Source: Sphingomonas hylomeconis
GTDB taxonomy: Bacteria > Pseudomonadota > Alphaproteobacteria > Sphingomonadales > Sphingomonadaceae
Assembly: GCF_025370105.1 (NCBI RefSeq)
Contig: NZ_JANQBK010000003.1
Span: 434,001 to 498,000, forward strand
Direction: 5' to 3'
Length of the DNA stretch: 64,000 bases
In this document: piece after piece, positions 1-8,755 of the stretch
Layout of the letters: every line of letters begins with the position of its first letter
How positions within the stretch are numbered: position 1 is the first letter of the stretch
The notes under the pieces: generated by a model
Seen by the model: only the letters and a program-made list of their open reading frames with translations
Database searches by the model: none
Told to the model about the DNA's origin: nothing
Program-made: the position numbers and the translations under genes

Positions 1-801
1 CGGCACCACGCGGTTGCTGCGGGTATGGCCGATCTCGGCGCGCCCCAGATAGGGCACGCGCATCTCGCCGCACCAGCGCTGGATCATCGTCTCGATCGTC
101 TCGCCCCATTCCGGCTCGTTCGCCTGGACGTCGCTGATCTGGCCCAGGCGGACGCCGGCAATGCCCTTGAGCTGCGTCGCGTGCGCCATGGTGAACAGCA
201 TCCGGTCGATCCGGTAGAGCGGCTCGGACACGTCCTCGACGATCAGCACGTGATCGGTCAAATCGGGCAGCCAGGGCGTTCCGATCAGCGCGGTCAGGAT
301 CGCGAGGTTGAACGCCGCCGCCGGGCGGCCGTCGAGCCCCGGTTCGAGCACCGCGCGATCCTTCTTGGTCAGCCACAGCAGCGCGCGGCTGAAACCGATC
401 CCGCCGTCGCCGCTGCCCGCGGTCGAGACCATCGGGCCATGCACCGGTTGCCCGATCCGCGCGGCATAGAGCGCGCCGAGCACGAACCCCATGTCGGAAA
501 AGCCGAGATAGGTCTTGCGCCGCGCCGCCGCGCCGAGCGCGGGGATCGCCGCGTGCAGGATGCGGTTGGAGCCATAGCCACCGCGCGCGAACCAGATCGC
601 GTCGATCGTCGGATCGTTCGCCATCGTGACGAACGCGGCGGTGCGCACCGCATCCGATCCCGCGAAATGCCCCTCGGCCAGGAAGCATTGCGGATCGATC
701 ACCAGATCGACCTCCGGCGCGATGATCGCCGCCAGTCCCTGCGCGCGTGCCGCCAATGCCTCGTCAATCCCCCGCGCGGGGGCGACCACTCCGATCTTCA
801 T
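1..801 (-). CDS. ldcA: LD-carboxypeptidase (peptidase family S66), 3' end cut by window
   Basis: Serine peptidase of the MccF/LdcA family. It removes the terminal D-alanine from murein tetrapeptides in the cytoplasm during cell-wall recycling. The 267 visible residues begin MKIGVVAPARG and include the RGGYGSNRIL motif (about residues 73-82), the nucleophile serine in GFSD (about Ser102), the acid in VEDVSEP, and a GHTRSN segment near the cut end that matches the catalytic-histidine region. The reading frame stays open to base 1, so the C-terminus lies outside the window. It is divergent from the MurC/Mpl-like ligase 46 bp away, which supports a recycling role. An MccF-like immunity function is possible but less likely in this context. 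Confidence 0.88.
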   Translation of the reverse strand, partial: MKIGVVAPARGIDEALAARAQGLAAIIAPEVDLVIDPQCFLAEGHFAGSDAVRTAAFVTMANDPTIDAIWFARGGYGSNRILHAAIPALGAAARRKTYLGFSDMGFVLGALYAARIGQPVHGPMVSTAGSGDGGIGFSRALLWLTKKDRAVLEPGLDGRPAAAFNLAILTALIGTPWLPDLTDHVLIVEDVSEPLYRIDRMLFTMAHATQLKGIAGVRLGQISDVQANEPEWGETIETMIQRWCGEMRVPYLGRAEIGHTRSNRVVP

Positions 802-847
802 CACATTTCCCGTGGCGGTTTGCGCTGACCCGCGATAGCCCCGCGCA

Positions 848-2269
848 ATGACCAACGGCAAACCTTACTTCCCCGCCCCCGACGCCTCATCGCACTATTT
901 CTTCGTCGGCATCGGCGGCAGCGGCATGATGCCACTGGCGATGATACTCGCCGGGCGCGGCGCGACCGTCGCGGGATCGGATCGGACGCTCGATGCCGGG
1001 CGGCTGCCGGCCAAGTTCGATGATCTCGCCGCCAAGGGCGTGACGCTGTTTCCGCAGGACGGATCGGGCGTCACCTCGGCGGACCAGATCGTCGTCGCCT
1101 CCGCGGCAATCGAATCGACCGTGCCGGATATCGTCGCGGCGGACGCGCTCGGCGCGCCGCGGATGAGCCGGGCCGAACTGCTCAGCCAGTTGTTCAACGC
1201 CAGCGTGCTGCCGATCGGCGTCGCGGGGACGAGCGGCAAATCGACCGTCACGGGCATGATCGGCTGGATCCTGCACGCCTGCGGGCGCGCGCCCACGGTA
1301 ATGAACGGCGCGGTCATGAAGAATTTCGCGGCGCCGGACGCGCCCTTCGCCAGCGCGCTGGTCGGCGAGGGGGAGGCGTTCGTCTCGGAAGTGGACGAGA
1401 GCGACGGCTCGATCGCGCTTTATCATCCCAAGATCGCGGTGCTCAACAATGTCAGCCTCGATCACAAGAGCCTCGAGGAATTGCGCAGCCTGTTCGGCAC
1501 CTTCGCCGCCAAGGCGGTGACCACGGTGGTCAATGTCGGCGATGCCGAATCCGCCGCGCTGGCGATGAGCCTGCCGCGCGACCGGCTCGTCACCTTCGCG
1601 ATCGATGCCTCGGCCGATCTGCGCGCCGAGAATTTGGCGCCGGAGCCGTTCGCGATCAGCTTCGATCTCGTGAAGGGTGGCGAGCGTCACAAGGTGCGGC
1701 TGTCGGTGCCGGGGCGGCACAATGTGGCCAACGCGCTGGCGGCGCTCGGCGCGGCGCGCGCGGCGGGCGTGCCGCTGGCCGAGGCGATCCAGGCGATCGA
1801 GGGTTTTGTCGGCCTCAAGCGGCGCTTCGAGCGCGTCGGCACGGCCGGAGGCGTCGCGGTGATCGACGATTTCGGGCACAATCCGGACAAGATCGCCGCC
1901 ACGCTGGAGACGCTGCACGCCTTTCCCGGGCGGCTGCTCGTGCTGTTCCAGCCACATGGCTATGGCCCGCTGAAGGTGATGCGGCACGATCTGGTGGCGA
2001 TGTTCGCCGAACGGCTCGCCGCCGATGACGTGCTGGTGCTGCCCGATCCGGTCTATCAGGGCGGCACGGTATCGCGCGACGTGACCAGCGCGGATATCGT
2101 CGCCGAAATCGCCGCGACCGGCGCGCAGGCGGTGCATATCGCCGATCGGGCGGGCGCGGCGGCGCACCTCGTGGCGCTGGCGCGGCCGGGCGATCGCATC
2201 GTGGTGATGGGCGCGCGCGACGATACGCTGAGCCAGCTCGCCGCGGAGATGCTGGCAAAGCTGGCCTGA
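848..2269 (+). CDS. Mur ligase family protein, MurC/Mpl-like
   Basis: A 473-residue ATP-dependent amide ligase of the Mur family. The N-terminal Rossmann-like UDP-sugar domain starts [14 protein letters not shown]. The ATP-binding centre has the P-loop GTSGKST (residues 127-133), and the C-terminal domain contains [10 protein letters not shown] and the PHGYGPLK segment. Biosynthetic MurC usually carries GTHGKTT, so the serine replacements and the divergent LD-carboxypeptidase point to a recycling ligase such as Mpl, which joins recovered tripeptide to UDP-MurNAc. That substrate is inferred from family and context and is not visible directly. The start ATG lies 46 bp from the ldcA start, so the two genes share a short promoter region. 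Confidence 0.8.
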   Translation: MTNGKPYFPAPDASSHYFFVGIGGSGMMPLAMILAGRGATVAGSDRTLDAGRLPAKFDDLAAKGVTLFPQDGSGVTSADQIVVASAAIESTVPDIVAADALGAPRMSRAELLSQLFNASVLPIGVAGTSGKSTVTGMIGWILHACGRAPTVMNGAVMKNFAAPDAPFASALVGEGEAFVSEVDESDGSIALYHPKIAVLNNVSLDHKSLEELRSLFGTFAAKAVTTVVNVGDAESAALAMSLPRDRLVTFAIDASADLRAENLAPEPFAISFDLVKGGERHKVRLSVPGRHNVANALAALGAARAAGVPLAEAIQAIEGFVGLKRRFERVGTAGGVAVIDDFGHNPDKIAATLETLHAFPGRLLVLFQPHGYGPLKVMRHDLVAMFAERLAADDVLVLPDPVYQGGTVSRDVTSADIVAEIAATGAQAVHIADRAGAAAHLVALARPGDRIVVMGARDDTLSQLAAEMLAKLA

Positions 2270-2360
2270 CGCCATTCTGCCGGGCAGGCAGCAGACGCAC
2301 GGCTGACACCCGCCGCCTCCCGTGATAGACCAGCCCCGCACCAGCCACGAGAGTAAGCCC

Positions 2361-2615
2361 ATGATCCGCCGCCTGTTTCTCGATCACCCCAAATCCGTCG
2401 GCGAGAGCTTCACCGAGCATTTCGGCGTCGCCTCCAGTTTCGGTTTTCGCATGATTTGGGGCGGCGTGCGCTGTGCGCTGCACGCCTGGCTGCCGTTCGC
2501 CTTCAAGACCGCAGGCAGTGACACGGTCAAGGCGCTGCACCAGGAGATGCTGGCCAAGCGCGCCGCCAAGCGCGCCGATCTGACGCAGATGCTGACGGTC
2601 GAATACGTCATCTGA
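2361..2615 (+). CDS. Small DUF6356-like protein
   Basis: An 84-residue protein of unknown function, MIRRLFLDHPKSVGESFTEH, with a central hydrophobic, aromatic stretch (RMIWGGVRCALHAWLPFAF) and a basic C-terminal half (LAKRAAKRADL). It resembles the short DUF6356 proteins of sphingomonads, recognised by the opening HPxSVGE(S/T)(F/Y)xEH pattern. An upstream in-frame start exists at 2322, but the ATG at 2361 follows GAGAG at a suitable distance and gives the family-like N-terminus. It lies 91 bp after the Mur ligase on the same strand. Function unknown; possibly a peripheral membrane protein. Confidence 0.7.
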   Translation: MIRRLFLDHPKSVGESFTEHFGVASSFGFRMIWGGVRCALHAWLPFAFKTAGSDTVKALHQEMLAKRAAKRADLTQMLTVEYVI

Positions 2616-2784
2616 AGCTGGATCTGAGGCTGGGGCGGGCGGTCCGCGGGACGGGTGAGGGGGCTCGTCGTACGGTCAACTCACTTCGTCCTGAAAGGTT
2701 CCGCACAAACCTGCGCGGGGGTTTCCACCCCGCCGCCGACCTGCTTTGTGACCCTCACTGAACGAGCGGACCTGAGGGGGTCAT

Positions 2785-3342
2785 ATGAAATTCCGGGCTT
2801 TTGCAGTGCGTTGTGCACTGGCAGTATCGTGCGTCCTGATGGGGGCGACCCCAGCCGCAGCGCAGTTCTGGCAGTGCGCGCCCTATGCCCGCTCGATCTC
2901 CGGCATCAACATCCACGGCAATGCCAATACCTGGTGGGCGCAGGCCGCCGGCCGCTATGCCCGCGGCAAGGCGCCCAAGGTCGGCGCGGTCCTCTCGCTC
3001 CAGTCGAGCGGCCGCATGCGGCTCGGCCATGTCGCGATGGTCTCGGGTGTGATCAGCGACCGTGAAGTCACGCTGACCCATGCCAACTGGTCGCGTCGCG
3101 GCGGGATCGAACGCGATGTGCGCGCGGTCGACGTCTCGGCGGCAGGCGACTGGTCGATGGTCAAGGTCTGGTATGCCGCCAACCACGATCTCGGCACCTC
3201 GGCCTATCCGGCCAACGGCTTCATCTATGCCGACGGCGCCGCCGCGACGGACGATGTCGCGCCGCTGCCGACCGTCACGATGGCCGCCGCCAAGAGCAAG
3301 ACCGTCGGCGTGCTGTCGATGGTCGATCGGGTGGCGTTCTAA
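2785..3342 (+). CDS. Secreted CHAP-domain protein
   Basis: A 185-residue exported protein with a cleavable signal peptide (residues 1-26, ending ATPAAAQ). A CHAP (NlpC/P60-like) amidase domain follows immediately. The likely catalytic cysteine is in FWQCAPYAR (about Cys31), the histidine in GHVAMVS and the polar residue in THANW. CHAP domains cleave peptide bonds in peptidoglycan or glutathionylspermidine, and small signal-peptide CHAP proteins like this one are common in sphingomonads. The C-terminal 40 residues are low-complexity and unrelated to the domain. The gene stands alone with a 169-bp upstream gap and a palindromic repeat downstream, so it is probably monocistronic. Confidence 0.8.
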   Translation: MKFRAFAVRCALAVSCVLMGATPAAAQFWQCAPYARSISGINIHGNANTWWAQAAGRYARGKAPKVGAVLSLQSSGRMRLGHVAMVSGVISDREVTLTHANWSRRGGIERDVRAVDVSAAGDWSMVKVWYAANHDLGTSAYPANGFIYADGAAATDDVAPLPTVTMAAAKSKTVGVLSMVDRVAF

Positions 3343-3348
3343 ACCCTT

Positions 3349-3424
3349 CGTCATCCCGGCCTTGAGCCGGGGCCCGCTTACCGCCGGTAAGAAGAAGCCG
3401 GACCCCGGCTCAAGGCCGGGGAGC
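3349..3424. repeat. Paired palindromic intergenic repeat
   Basis: Two inverted arms, CGTCATCCCGGCCTTGAGCC near 3349 and its near-complement CCCCGGCTCAAGGCCGGGG near 3403, flank a short spacer. This is a REP/BIME-like doublet between the convergent CHAP and msrB genes. It may act as a bidirectional transcription stop, but there is no U-tract. Confidence 0.75.
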
Positions 3425-3431
3425 CGTGGTT

Positions 3432-3920
3432 TCACCCCTTCGGCCTGAACGTCATCGCCACGCCGTTCATACAATAGCGCTTCCCCGTCGGCTTCGGCCC
3501 GTCGTCGAACACATGGCCCAGATGCCCGCCGCATTTGCGGCAATGCACTTCGGTCCGCGTGAAGCCCAACGATCCGTCGCGCCGCGTGCGCACCGCGTTT
3601 GGCAGCGGCTGCCAGAAGCTCGGCCAGCCCGTCCCGCTCTCGAACTTGGTGGAAGACGCATAGAGCGGCAGCGCGCAGCCGGCGCAACTGAACGTGCCGG
3701 CGCGATGCTCGGCGTTGAGCGGGCTGCTATACGGCCGCTCGGTCGCCTCGTGGCGCAGCGTCTGATAGGCCGCCGGCGACAGCTTGGCCTTCCACTGCGC
3801 ATCGCTCAGCACATAGTCGAACTTTTCCGGCGCGGCGGTGGCACCACGGCAGCCGAACAGCGCGAACGCGGCGGCGCCGGTGCCGGCGAGCGTCAGGAAA
3901 TGGCGGCGATTGTGGGTCAT
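3432..3920 (-). CDS. msrB: Peptide-methionine (R)-S-oxide reductase, exported
   Basis: MsrB reduces methionine-R-sulfoxide in proteins. This 162-residue form has a Tat-like N-terminus (NRRHFLTLAG) ending in a possible lipobox (ALFGC), so it is probably a periplasmic or membrane-anchored repair enzyme. Two zinc-binding CxxC pairs are visible (CAGC and CRKC), together with the fold motifs SGTGWPSF and HLGHVFDDGP. The catalytic cysteine is in RYCMNGVAM, where most MsrBs have RYCxNS. The ATG at 3920 is preferred over the one at 3941 because GAGGA lies 8 nt upstream. It follows the P450 gene on the same strand, 114 bp downstream. Confidence 0.9.
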   Translation of the reverse strand: MTHNRRHFLTLAGTGAAAFALFGCRGATAAPEKFDYVLSDAQWKAKLSPAAYQTLRHEATERPYSSPLNAEHRAGTFSCAGCALPLYASSTKFESGTGWPSFWQPLPNAVRTRRDGSLGFTRTEVHCRKCGGHLGHVFDDGPKPTGKRYCMNGVAMTFRPKG

Positions 3921-4034
3921 GGGCGTCCTCGCGTCGGGCATCTGGTTCGGATGTAAGTACGCGGAGGGGCGGTTGCGAGATGCAGGCGTCGTGCCGCCCC
4001 GCAGCGGCCGGGGCCACCGCCGGGGCGACGCGCG

Positions 4035-5270
4035 TCAATATTTCGAGAGCGTCACCGGCAGCGACTTGTAGCCGTGCACGAAACATTGCGCGACGCGCTG
4101 CGGCTCGCGCATGACGTTGACCCGCATCCGTCGCTTGGCCATTTCCTCGAGCAGCGTGGCGATCTGCAGCTCGGCCAGCCGCGCGCCGACGCAGCGGTGG
4201 ATGCCGTGCCCGAACGCCAGGTGCCGCCGCGCATTCGGCCGGTCGACCAGCAGCGTATCGGCATCCTCGAACACGCTTTCGTCGCGATTGGCCGAGAGAT
4301 ACCAGAGGATCAGCTTCTCGCCGGCGCGGATCTGCTGCCCGCCGACGATTGCATCCTGCGTCGCGGTGCGGCGCATATGCGCCAGCGGCGTCTGCCACCG
4401 GATGATCTCCTGCACGGTATTGCCGATCAGCGACGGATCGGCCTCGAGCTTGGCGCGGCTGTCGGGGAATTTGTCGAGCGCATAGACCAGGCCGGTCATC
4501 GTGTTGCGCGTCGTATCGTTGCCGCCGACGATCAGCAGGATGAGATTGCCGAGGAATTCGAGATGATCCATCTCGCGCATCGCATCCGAATGGATCATCA
4601 TCGAAATGAGATCGGGCGTCGGCGGCTGGCCGACCTTCTGGTCCCACAATTTCTTAAAATAGGCGCCGCATTCGTACATGTAGCCGAGCCGCTCGGCGCG
4701 CTTGCTCTCGTCCTTGACCAGCTCGATGTCGCCCGCCCAGTCGGACCAGAAGGTCAGCTTGCGCCGGTCCTCCCACGGGAAATCGAACAGGATCGCCAGC
4801 ATCTGCGTGGTCAGTTCGATCGACACGCGATCGACCCAGTCGAACTCCTCGCCCCACGGCAGTCCATCGAGGATCTCGCCCGTCCGTCGCCGGATATCGT
4901 CGCTCATCCGCACCATTTCGCTGGGCGTGAAGGCCGGGGCGACGGTGCGGCGCTGGCCGGTATGTTTGGGCCGGTCCATGGCGATGAACATCGGCATCTT
5001 CACCGTATCGTCGCTCTCGATAAAGTCGGCGATGGTGATCCCGCCGGCCTCGCTGGAGAAGATTTCGGGCAGCGATTCGATCTCGATGATCGGCTTGTAG
5101 GCGGAGATCGACCAATAAGCGCCGTAGCTGCTGTCCTCCACGCGGTGGACCGGGGCGGTGGCGCGCAGCGTACGGAACGGGTCGTGCCAGATATCGTCGC
5201 GGTACAGTTCGGCGCGGCTCACGTCGAGCGGATCCGCGCGCGACTCCACCGGGTGCAGCATCGTGGCCAT
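4035..5270 (-). CDS. Cytochrome P450, CYP153-like
   Basis: A soluble bacterial P450 of 411 residues. The I-helix motif GGNDTTRN (about residue 250), the K-helix ExxR in QEIIRW and the heme loop FGHGIHRCVGARLAE (axial ligand Cys360) are all present. The wording around the I-helix (GNLILLIVGGNDTTRNTM), the LxHMRRTA segment and the C-terminal HGYKSLPV resemble CYP153 alkane/fatty-acid terminal hydroxylases more than other classes. That subfamily assignment is inference. CYP153 enzymes need a ferredoxin and a ferredoxin reductase, and neither lies nearby. The gene stands alone between a permease terminator-like hairpin and msrB. SD-like AAAGGAGAGG precedes the ATG. Confidence 0.88.
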   Translation of the reverse strand: MATMLHPVESRADPLDVSRAELYRDDIWHDPFRTLRATAPVHRVEDSSYGAYWSISAYKPIIEIESLPEIFSSEAGGITIADFIESDDTVKMPMFIAMDRPKHTGQRRTVAPAFTPSEMVRMSDDIRRRTGEILDGLPWGEEFDWVDRVSIELTTQMLAILFDFPWEDRRKLTFWSDWAGDIELVKDESKRAERLGYMYECGAYFKKLWDQKVGQPPTPDLISMMIHSDAMREMDHLEFLGNLILLIVGGNDTTRNTMTGLVYALDKFPDSRAKLEADPSLIGNTVQEIIRWQTPLAHMRRTATQDAIVGGQQIRAGEKLILWYLSANRDESVFEDADTLLVDRPNARRHLAFGHGIHRCVGARLAELQIATLLEEMAKRRMRVNVMREPQRVAQCFVHGYKSLPVTLSKY

Positions 5271-5329
5271 GATTGCCTCTCCTTTGCGGGGAGAAGAGCG
5301 CTAACTGACACCAAGGTCAATAGTGATAA

Positions 5330-5353
5330 TTCCCTCTCCCATCGGGAGGGGGA
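5330..5353. terminator. Short hairpin between permease and P450 genes
   Basis: TTCCCTCTCCC, loop ATC, GGGAGGGGGAA forms a perfect 11-bp arm hairpin just after the stop of the ABC permease (minus strand). It belongs to the same sequence type as the longer repeat at 18148-18277. It could end permease transcription or be a remnant repeat. Confidence 0.5.
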
Positions 5354-5359
5354 ATGAGA

Positions 5360-6604
5360 TTACCGCCCGAACAACGCCTTCACGCTGAACTTCCCGCTGC
5401 CCGATTGCAGCACGCCGCGGCGGAAGGCGCGCGCACCGATCGTGATGACGATGCCGACCCACAACAACTGCCATGCCAGCGCCAGCAGATGCGGCCACAG
5501 CTCGGGCCGGTTCGCGGCGCGCGCGGCCATCGCGAACGGCGAGGAGAAGGGAAACCATTCCGCGAACGTCGCCACTGCGGTGCCCGGCTGCGCCGCGGCG
5601 ACCGAGGCCAGGCCGAACATCGCCACCTGCACGATGGTGATCGGCAGCGACAGCATCTGGATCTCGCGCATTGTCGAGGCCTGCGCGCCGACGCTCAGGA
5701 ACACCGCGCCCAGCAGCATGTACGCCATGGTGAAATAGGCGAAGAACAGCACGACATAGACGGGCATGCCGACCGCCGGGCCGATCGTCGCCAACGCCGC
5801 GGCAAGCCCCGGCGGGGCGATCGCGGCGATCTGGCTCACCAGCGTGCCCCAGAAGCCGACGAACAGCACCGCCACGCCGAACATGCCGAGCAATTTGCCG
5901 AGGAACACCGATTCGAGCGGCACCGCGGCGGCGAGTACTTCGATCACCTTGTTGCTGCGCTCCTCCGCCATCGTGCCGACCGCCTGGCCGGCGAGCAGCA
6001 GCGTCAGGAAGAAGATGCCGAACACGGTGAAGAACGCCGCCTGGTTCTTGCCGCCATTGGAGACCTTGGTGCGCGCCACCGATTGCTTGGTTGGCCGGCT
6101 CAGCGCCGCGCTGCCGCCGCTGCGTTCGGCACGCAAGGTCGCCTCGGCCAGTTCGGCGAGATAGTCGGCGGTGCGCGCGCCTTGCGCGCCGTACAGGATC
6201 GTCGGCGTGGCGAGCGGGCCGTACAGCACGGCCGAGACGTCGTAATCCTTGGCCTGCAGCTCGGCGCGGGCGCGCGCCGCCGCATCGCCGCGCGGCGCTT
6301 CGGTGACCAGCGCCGGCGGGCGTTCGTCGCGGCCGCGGAAGATCCGGCGCAGCCGCGTGTCGATCGCGGCCATCGCCGCCGCCTCGGCGGGGGGAACGAT
6401 CGCGACGATCCGGTCCTTGGTGTCGTTGCCCTGTTTCATGCTCAACGCGCCCAGGCCGCCGATCGCGCCGAACGATCCCATGATCAGCGGCGCGAACAGG
6501 AAGATCAGGAAGGTGGGGGTGAACACCGTGGCGATGAAATCGCGCCGCGCGATGGTCAGCGTCTGGCGGATCAGCCGCCGCGTATTGCTCTGCTGCGCGC
6601 TCAT
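5360..6604 (-). CDS. ABC-2 type transporter permease (NatB-like)
   Basis: A 414-residue integral membrane protein that forms the channel of an ABC-2 exporter. One transmembrane helix near residues 22-50 is followed by a large extracytoplasmic domain (about 55-190) and five to six hydrophobic segments between about 195 and 400. The segment EERSNKVIEVLAAAVP is typical of NatB/YhaP (COG1668) permeases, which export ions or lipophilic compounds. Its start overlaps the stop of the upstream ATPase gene by 4 bp (ATGA), which means translational coupling. The substrate cannot be read from the sequence. Confidence 0.87.
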   Translation of the reverse strand: MSAQQSNTRRLIRQTLTIARRDFIATVFTPTFLIFLFAPLIMGSFGAIGGLGALSMKQGNDTKDRIVAIVPPAEAAAMAAIDTRLRRIFRGRDERPPALVTEAPRGDAAARARAELQAKDYDVSAVLYGPLATPTILYGAQGARTADYLAELAEATLRAERSGGSAALSRPTKQSVARTKVSNGGKNQAAFFTVFGIFFLTLLLAGQAVGTMAEERSNKVIEVLAAAVPLESVFLGKLLGMFGVAVLFVGFWGTLVSQIAAIAPPGLAAALATIGPAVGMPVYVVLFFAYFTMAYMLLGAVFLSVGAQASTMREIQMLSLPITIVQVAMFGLASVAAAQPGTAVATFAEWFPFSSPFAMAARAANRPELWPHLLALAWQLLWVGIVITIGARAFRRGVLQSGSGKFSVKALFGR

Positions 6605-7542
6605 GCTGCCTGCTCCAGCGAGTCCGCTTCGTCGTCCTGGGCCGCCGCGCCGACGATGCGCACGAACGCCTCGTGCAGCCCGGGCCGCTCGATCGACAGG
6701 CCGGCAATGCCGAATCCGGCATCGATCAGGCGCTTCAGGATCGCCTCGGCGCCGTCCTCGGGCACGGTGAAGCGCCAGCCGTCGGCGTCGCGCACCGCAT
6801 CCGCCGGCAGCAGCGCGGCGATGCCGTCTCCGTCATGGTGCGGCACGTAATGCGCCTTCATCGGCAGCGTGCCGCGTGCATCCGCCACCGTGCCCTCGAA
6901 TCGGCGCTTGCCCCCGGCGATGATGCACAATCGGTCGCACAGCCGCTCGGCATGCGCCATCACATGGGTCGAAAACAGGATCGTCGCGCCACGATCGCGC
7001 TCGGCGACGATCAGCGCCTCGAGCCGCTCCTGGTTGACCGGGTCGAGCCCGGAAAATGGCTCGTCGAGCACGAGCAGATCGGGCCGGTGCACGACCGAGC
7101 CGAGCAGCTGCACCAGCTGCGCCATGCCCTTGGAGAGTTTGCGGATCTTGGTATCCACCGCATGGCCGAGCCCGGCGGCCTCGAGCAGGTCGATCGCGCG
7201 CTTGCGCCCGGTCTTGAGATCGAGCCCGCGCAGCGCGCCGAGAAAGGCGATCGCGTCCTTGGCCTTCATCGCCGGATAGAGGCCGCGTTCCTCCGGCAGA
7301 TAGCCGACCTGGTCGCTCGCCTCGCGCGGCCGCTCGTGGCCGAGCAGGGTGCGGTGGCCGCCATCGGGCTCGATGATGCCGAGCAGCATCCTGAGCGTGG
7401 TCGTCTTGCCCGCGCCATTGGGCCCGAGCACGCCGTAGATCGCGCCCTTGGGCACGGCGATGTCGATCCCGTCGACGACGCGGCGGCCGCCGAAATTCTT
7501 GATCAGGCCGGTGGCGCTGATGGCCAGAGTGTCGCTCGTCAC
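6601..7542 (-). CDS. ABC transporter ATP-binding protein (NatA-like)
   Basis: A 313-residue nucleotide-binding subunit. It carries Walker A GPNGAGKTT (about residues 39-47), the signature LSKGM in place of LSGGQ, Walker B LLVLDEPFSGLDP and the switch histidine in FSTHVM. The C-terminal 90 residues form the extra domain usual in DrrA/NatA-type subunits. It pairs with the overlapping NatB-like permease downstream to make a two-gene exporter operon. The LSKGM signature is common in the NatA group and does not indicate loss of activity. It is divergent from queG, with 75 bp between the starts. Confidence 0.9.
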   Translation of the reverse strand: MTSDTLAISATGLIKNFGGRRVVDGIDIAVPKGAIYGVLGPNGAGKTTTLRMLLGIIEPDGGHRTLLGHERPREASDQVGYLPEERGLYPAMKAKDAIAFLGALRGLDLKTGRKRAIDLLEAAGLGHAVDTKIRKLSKGMAQLVQLLGSVVHRPDLLVLDEPFSGLDPVNQERLEALIVAERDRGATILFSTHVMAHAERLCDRLCIIAGGKRRFEGTVADARGTLPMKAHYVPHHDGDGIAALLPADAVRDADGWRFTVPEDGAEAILKRLIDAGFGIAGLSIERPGLHEAFVRIVGAAAQDDEADSLEQAA

Positions 7543-7617
7543 GTGCGTCCCTTATAGCCGCCTGCGCCCCGGCCGCACGGCAGAGGTGTTGGCGCTTCGC
7601 GAACGTGGTAGCGGGCT

Positions 7618-8706
7618 GTGGTGCATCAGGACAAGTCACTCACCGATCGAATGAAGGCGAAAGCGGCGGAACTGGGCTTCGTCGCGTGCGGCGTGGCGCG
7701 CGCCGATGCCGCGCCGCAGACCGCGGCACGGCTGCGGCAATGGCTGGCCGAGGGGCGACACGGCGACATGATCTGGATGGAGGAACGCGCCCATCACCGC
7801 GAATCGCCCGCCGGCCTGTGGCCCGAGGTGAAGAGCGTGATCGCTTTGGGCATGAGCTATGCGCCGGCGACCGATCCGCTGGCCTTGGCCGGGGCGGGGG
7901 AGGTGGGCCGCATCTCGGTCTATGCGCAAGGCGGCGATTATCACGACGTGATCAAGCGCAATCTGAAGGCGCTCGCGCGCTGGCTGGTCGCCGAATTGCC
8001 CAGGGATTATCCGCACGACTTGAAGGTGTTCGTCGATACAGCACCAGTGATGGAAAAGCCGCTGTCCGAGGCGGCGGGGCTCGGCTGGCAGGGCAAGCAC
8101 ACCAATCTCGTCAGCCGCGCGCATGGCAGCTGGCTGTTCCTCGGCGCGATCTACACCACGCTCGAGCTCGAGCTGGCGCCCGATACGCCGGGCCAGGACA
8201 CGTGCGGCTCGTGCGACGCCTGCCAGCGCGCCTGCCCGACCGACGCCTTCCCCGCGCCCTACCGGCTCGATGCCCGGCGCTGCATCTCGTATCTCACGAT
8301 CGAGCATGCCGGCCCGATCCCGGAGGAATTCCGCGCGGCCATCGGCAACCGCATCTATGGCTGCGACGATTGCCTGGCGGTCTGCCCGTGGAACAAGTTC
8401 GCCGCCGCGGCCAGCGCCAACCTCGCCTTCGCCCCGCGCGCCGAGCTCGCCGCGCCGGCGCTGGCCGATCTGCTCGCGCTCGATGATGCCGCCTTCCGCC
8501 AGGTGTTCGCCGGCTCCCCGATCAAGCGCATCGGCCGCGATCGCATGGTGCGCAACGCGGCGATCGCGGCCGGGAATAGCGGCGCGGCGGCGCTGATCGC
8601 GCCGCTGTCCCGCTTGCTGGAGGATGAGTCGGCGGTGGTGCGCGATGCGGCGGGCTGGGCGCTAACGCGAATCAAGCGCCAATTGTCATTCGAAACCACC
8701 GGTTAA
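7618..8706 (+). CDS. queG: Epoxyqueuosine reductase
   Basis: QueG reduces epoxyqueuosine to queuosine in the wobble base of tRNA, using cobalamin and two [4Fe-4S] clusters. The 362-residue protein shows the N-terminal [15 protein letters not shown] segment, the cobalamin-binding domain with KHTNLVSR, and two ferredoxin-type motifs, [12 protein letters not shown] (about residue 199) and [13 protein letters not shown] (about residue 249). A short HEAT-like tail ends the protein (VRDAAGWAL). The most likely start is one of two tandem GTG codons (7618, 7621). The ATG at 7651 would remove conserved N-terminal residues. No other queuosine gene is in the window. Confidence 0.92.
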   Translation: MVHQDKSLTDRMKAKAAELGFVACGVARADAAPQTAARLRQWLAEGRHGDMIWMEERAHHRESPAGLWPEVKSVIALGMSYAPATDPLALAGAGEVGRISVYAQGGDYHDVIKRNLKALARWLVAELPRDYPHDLKVFVDTAPVMEKPLSEAAGLGWQGKHTNLVSRAHGSWLFLGAIYTTLELELAPDTPGQDTCGSCDACQRACPTDAFPAPYRLDARRCISYLTIEHAGPIPEEFRAAIGNRIYGCDDCLAVCPWNKFAAAASANLAFAPRAELAAPALADLLALDDAAFRQVFAGSPIKRIGRDRMVRNAAIAAGNSGAAALIAPLSRLLEDESAVVRDAAGWALTRIKRQLSFETTG

Positions 8707-8755
8707 GGTGTTCCGCGCTATTTTTGGTCGACAGGAACTGCTTGGCTGAAACTCG

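Noticed and set aside
887..2362. A 491-residue open frame on the minus strand opposite the Mur ligase gene
   Set aside because: It is rich in Arg, His and Asp with no family wording, and lies exactly antisense to a well-conserved ligase; a shadow of high-GC coding. Many similar frames across the window were left out for the same reason.
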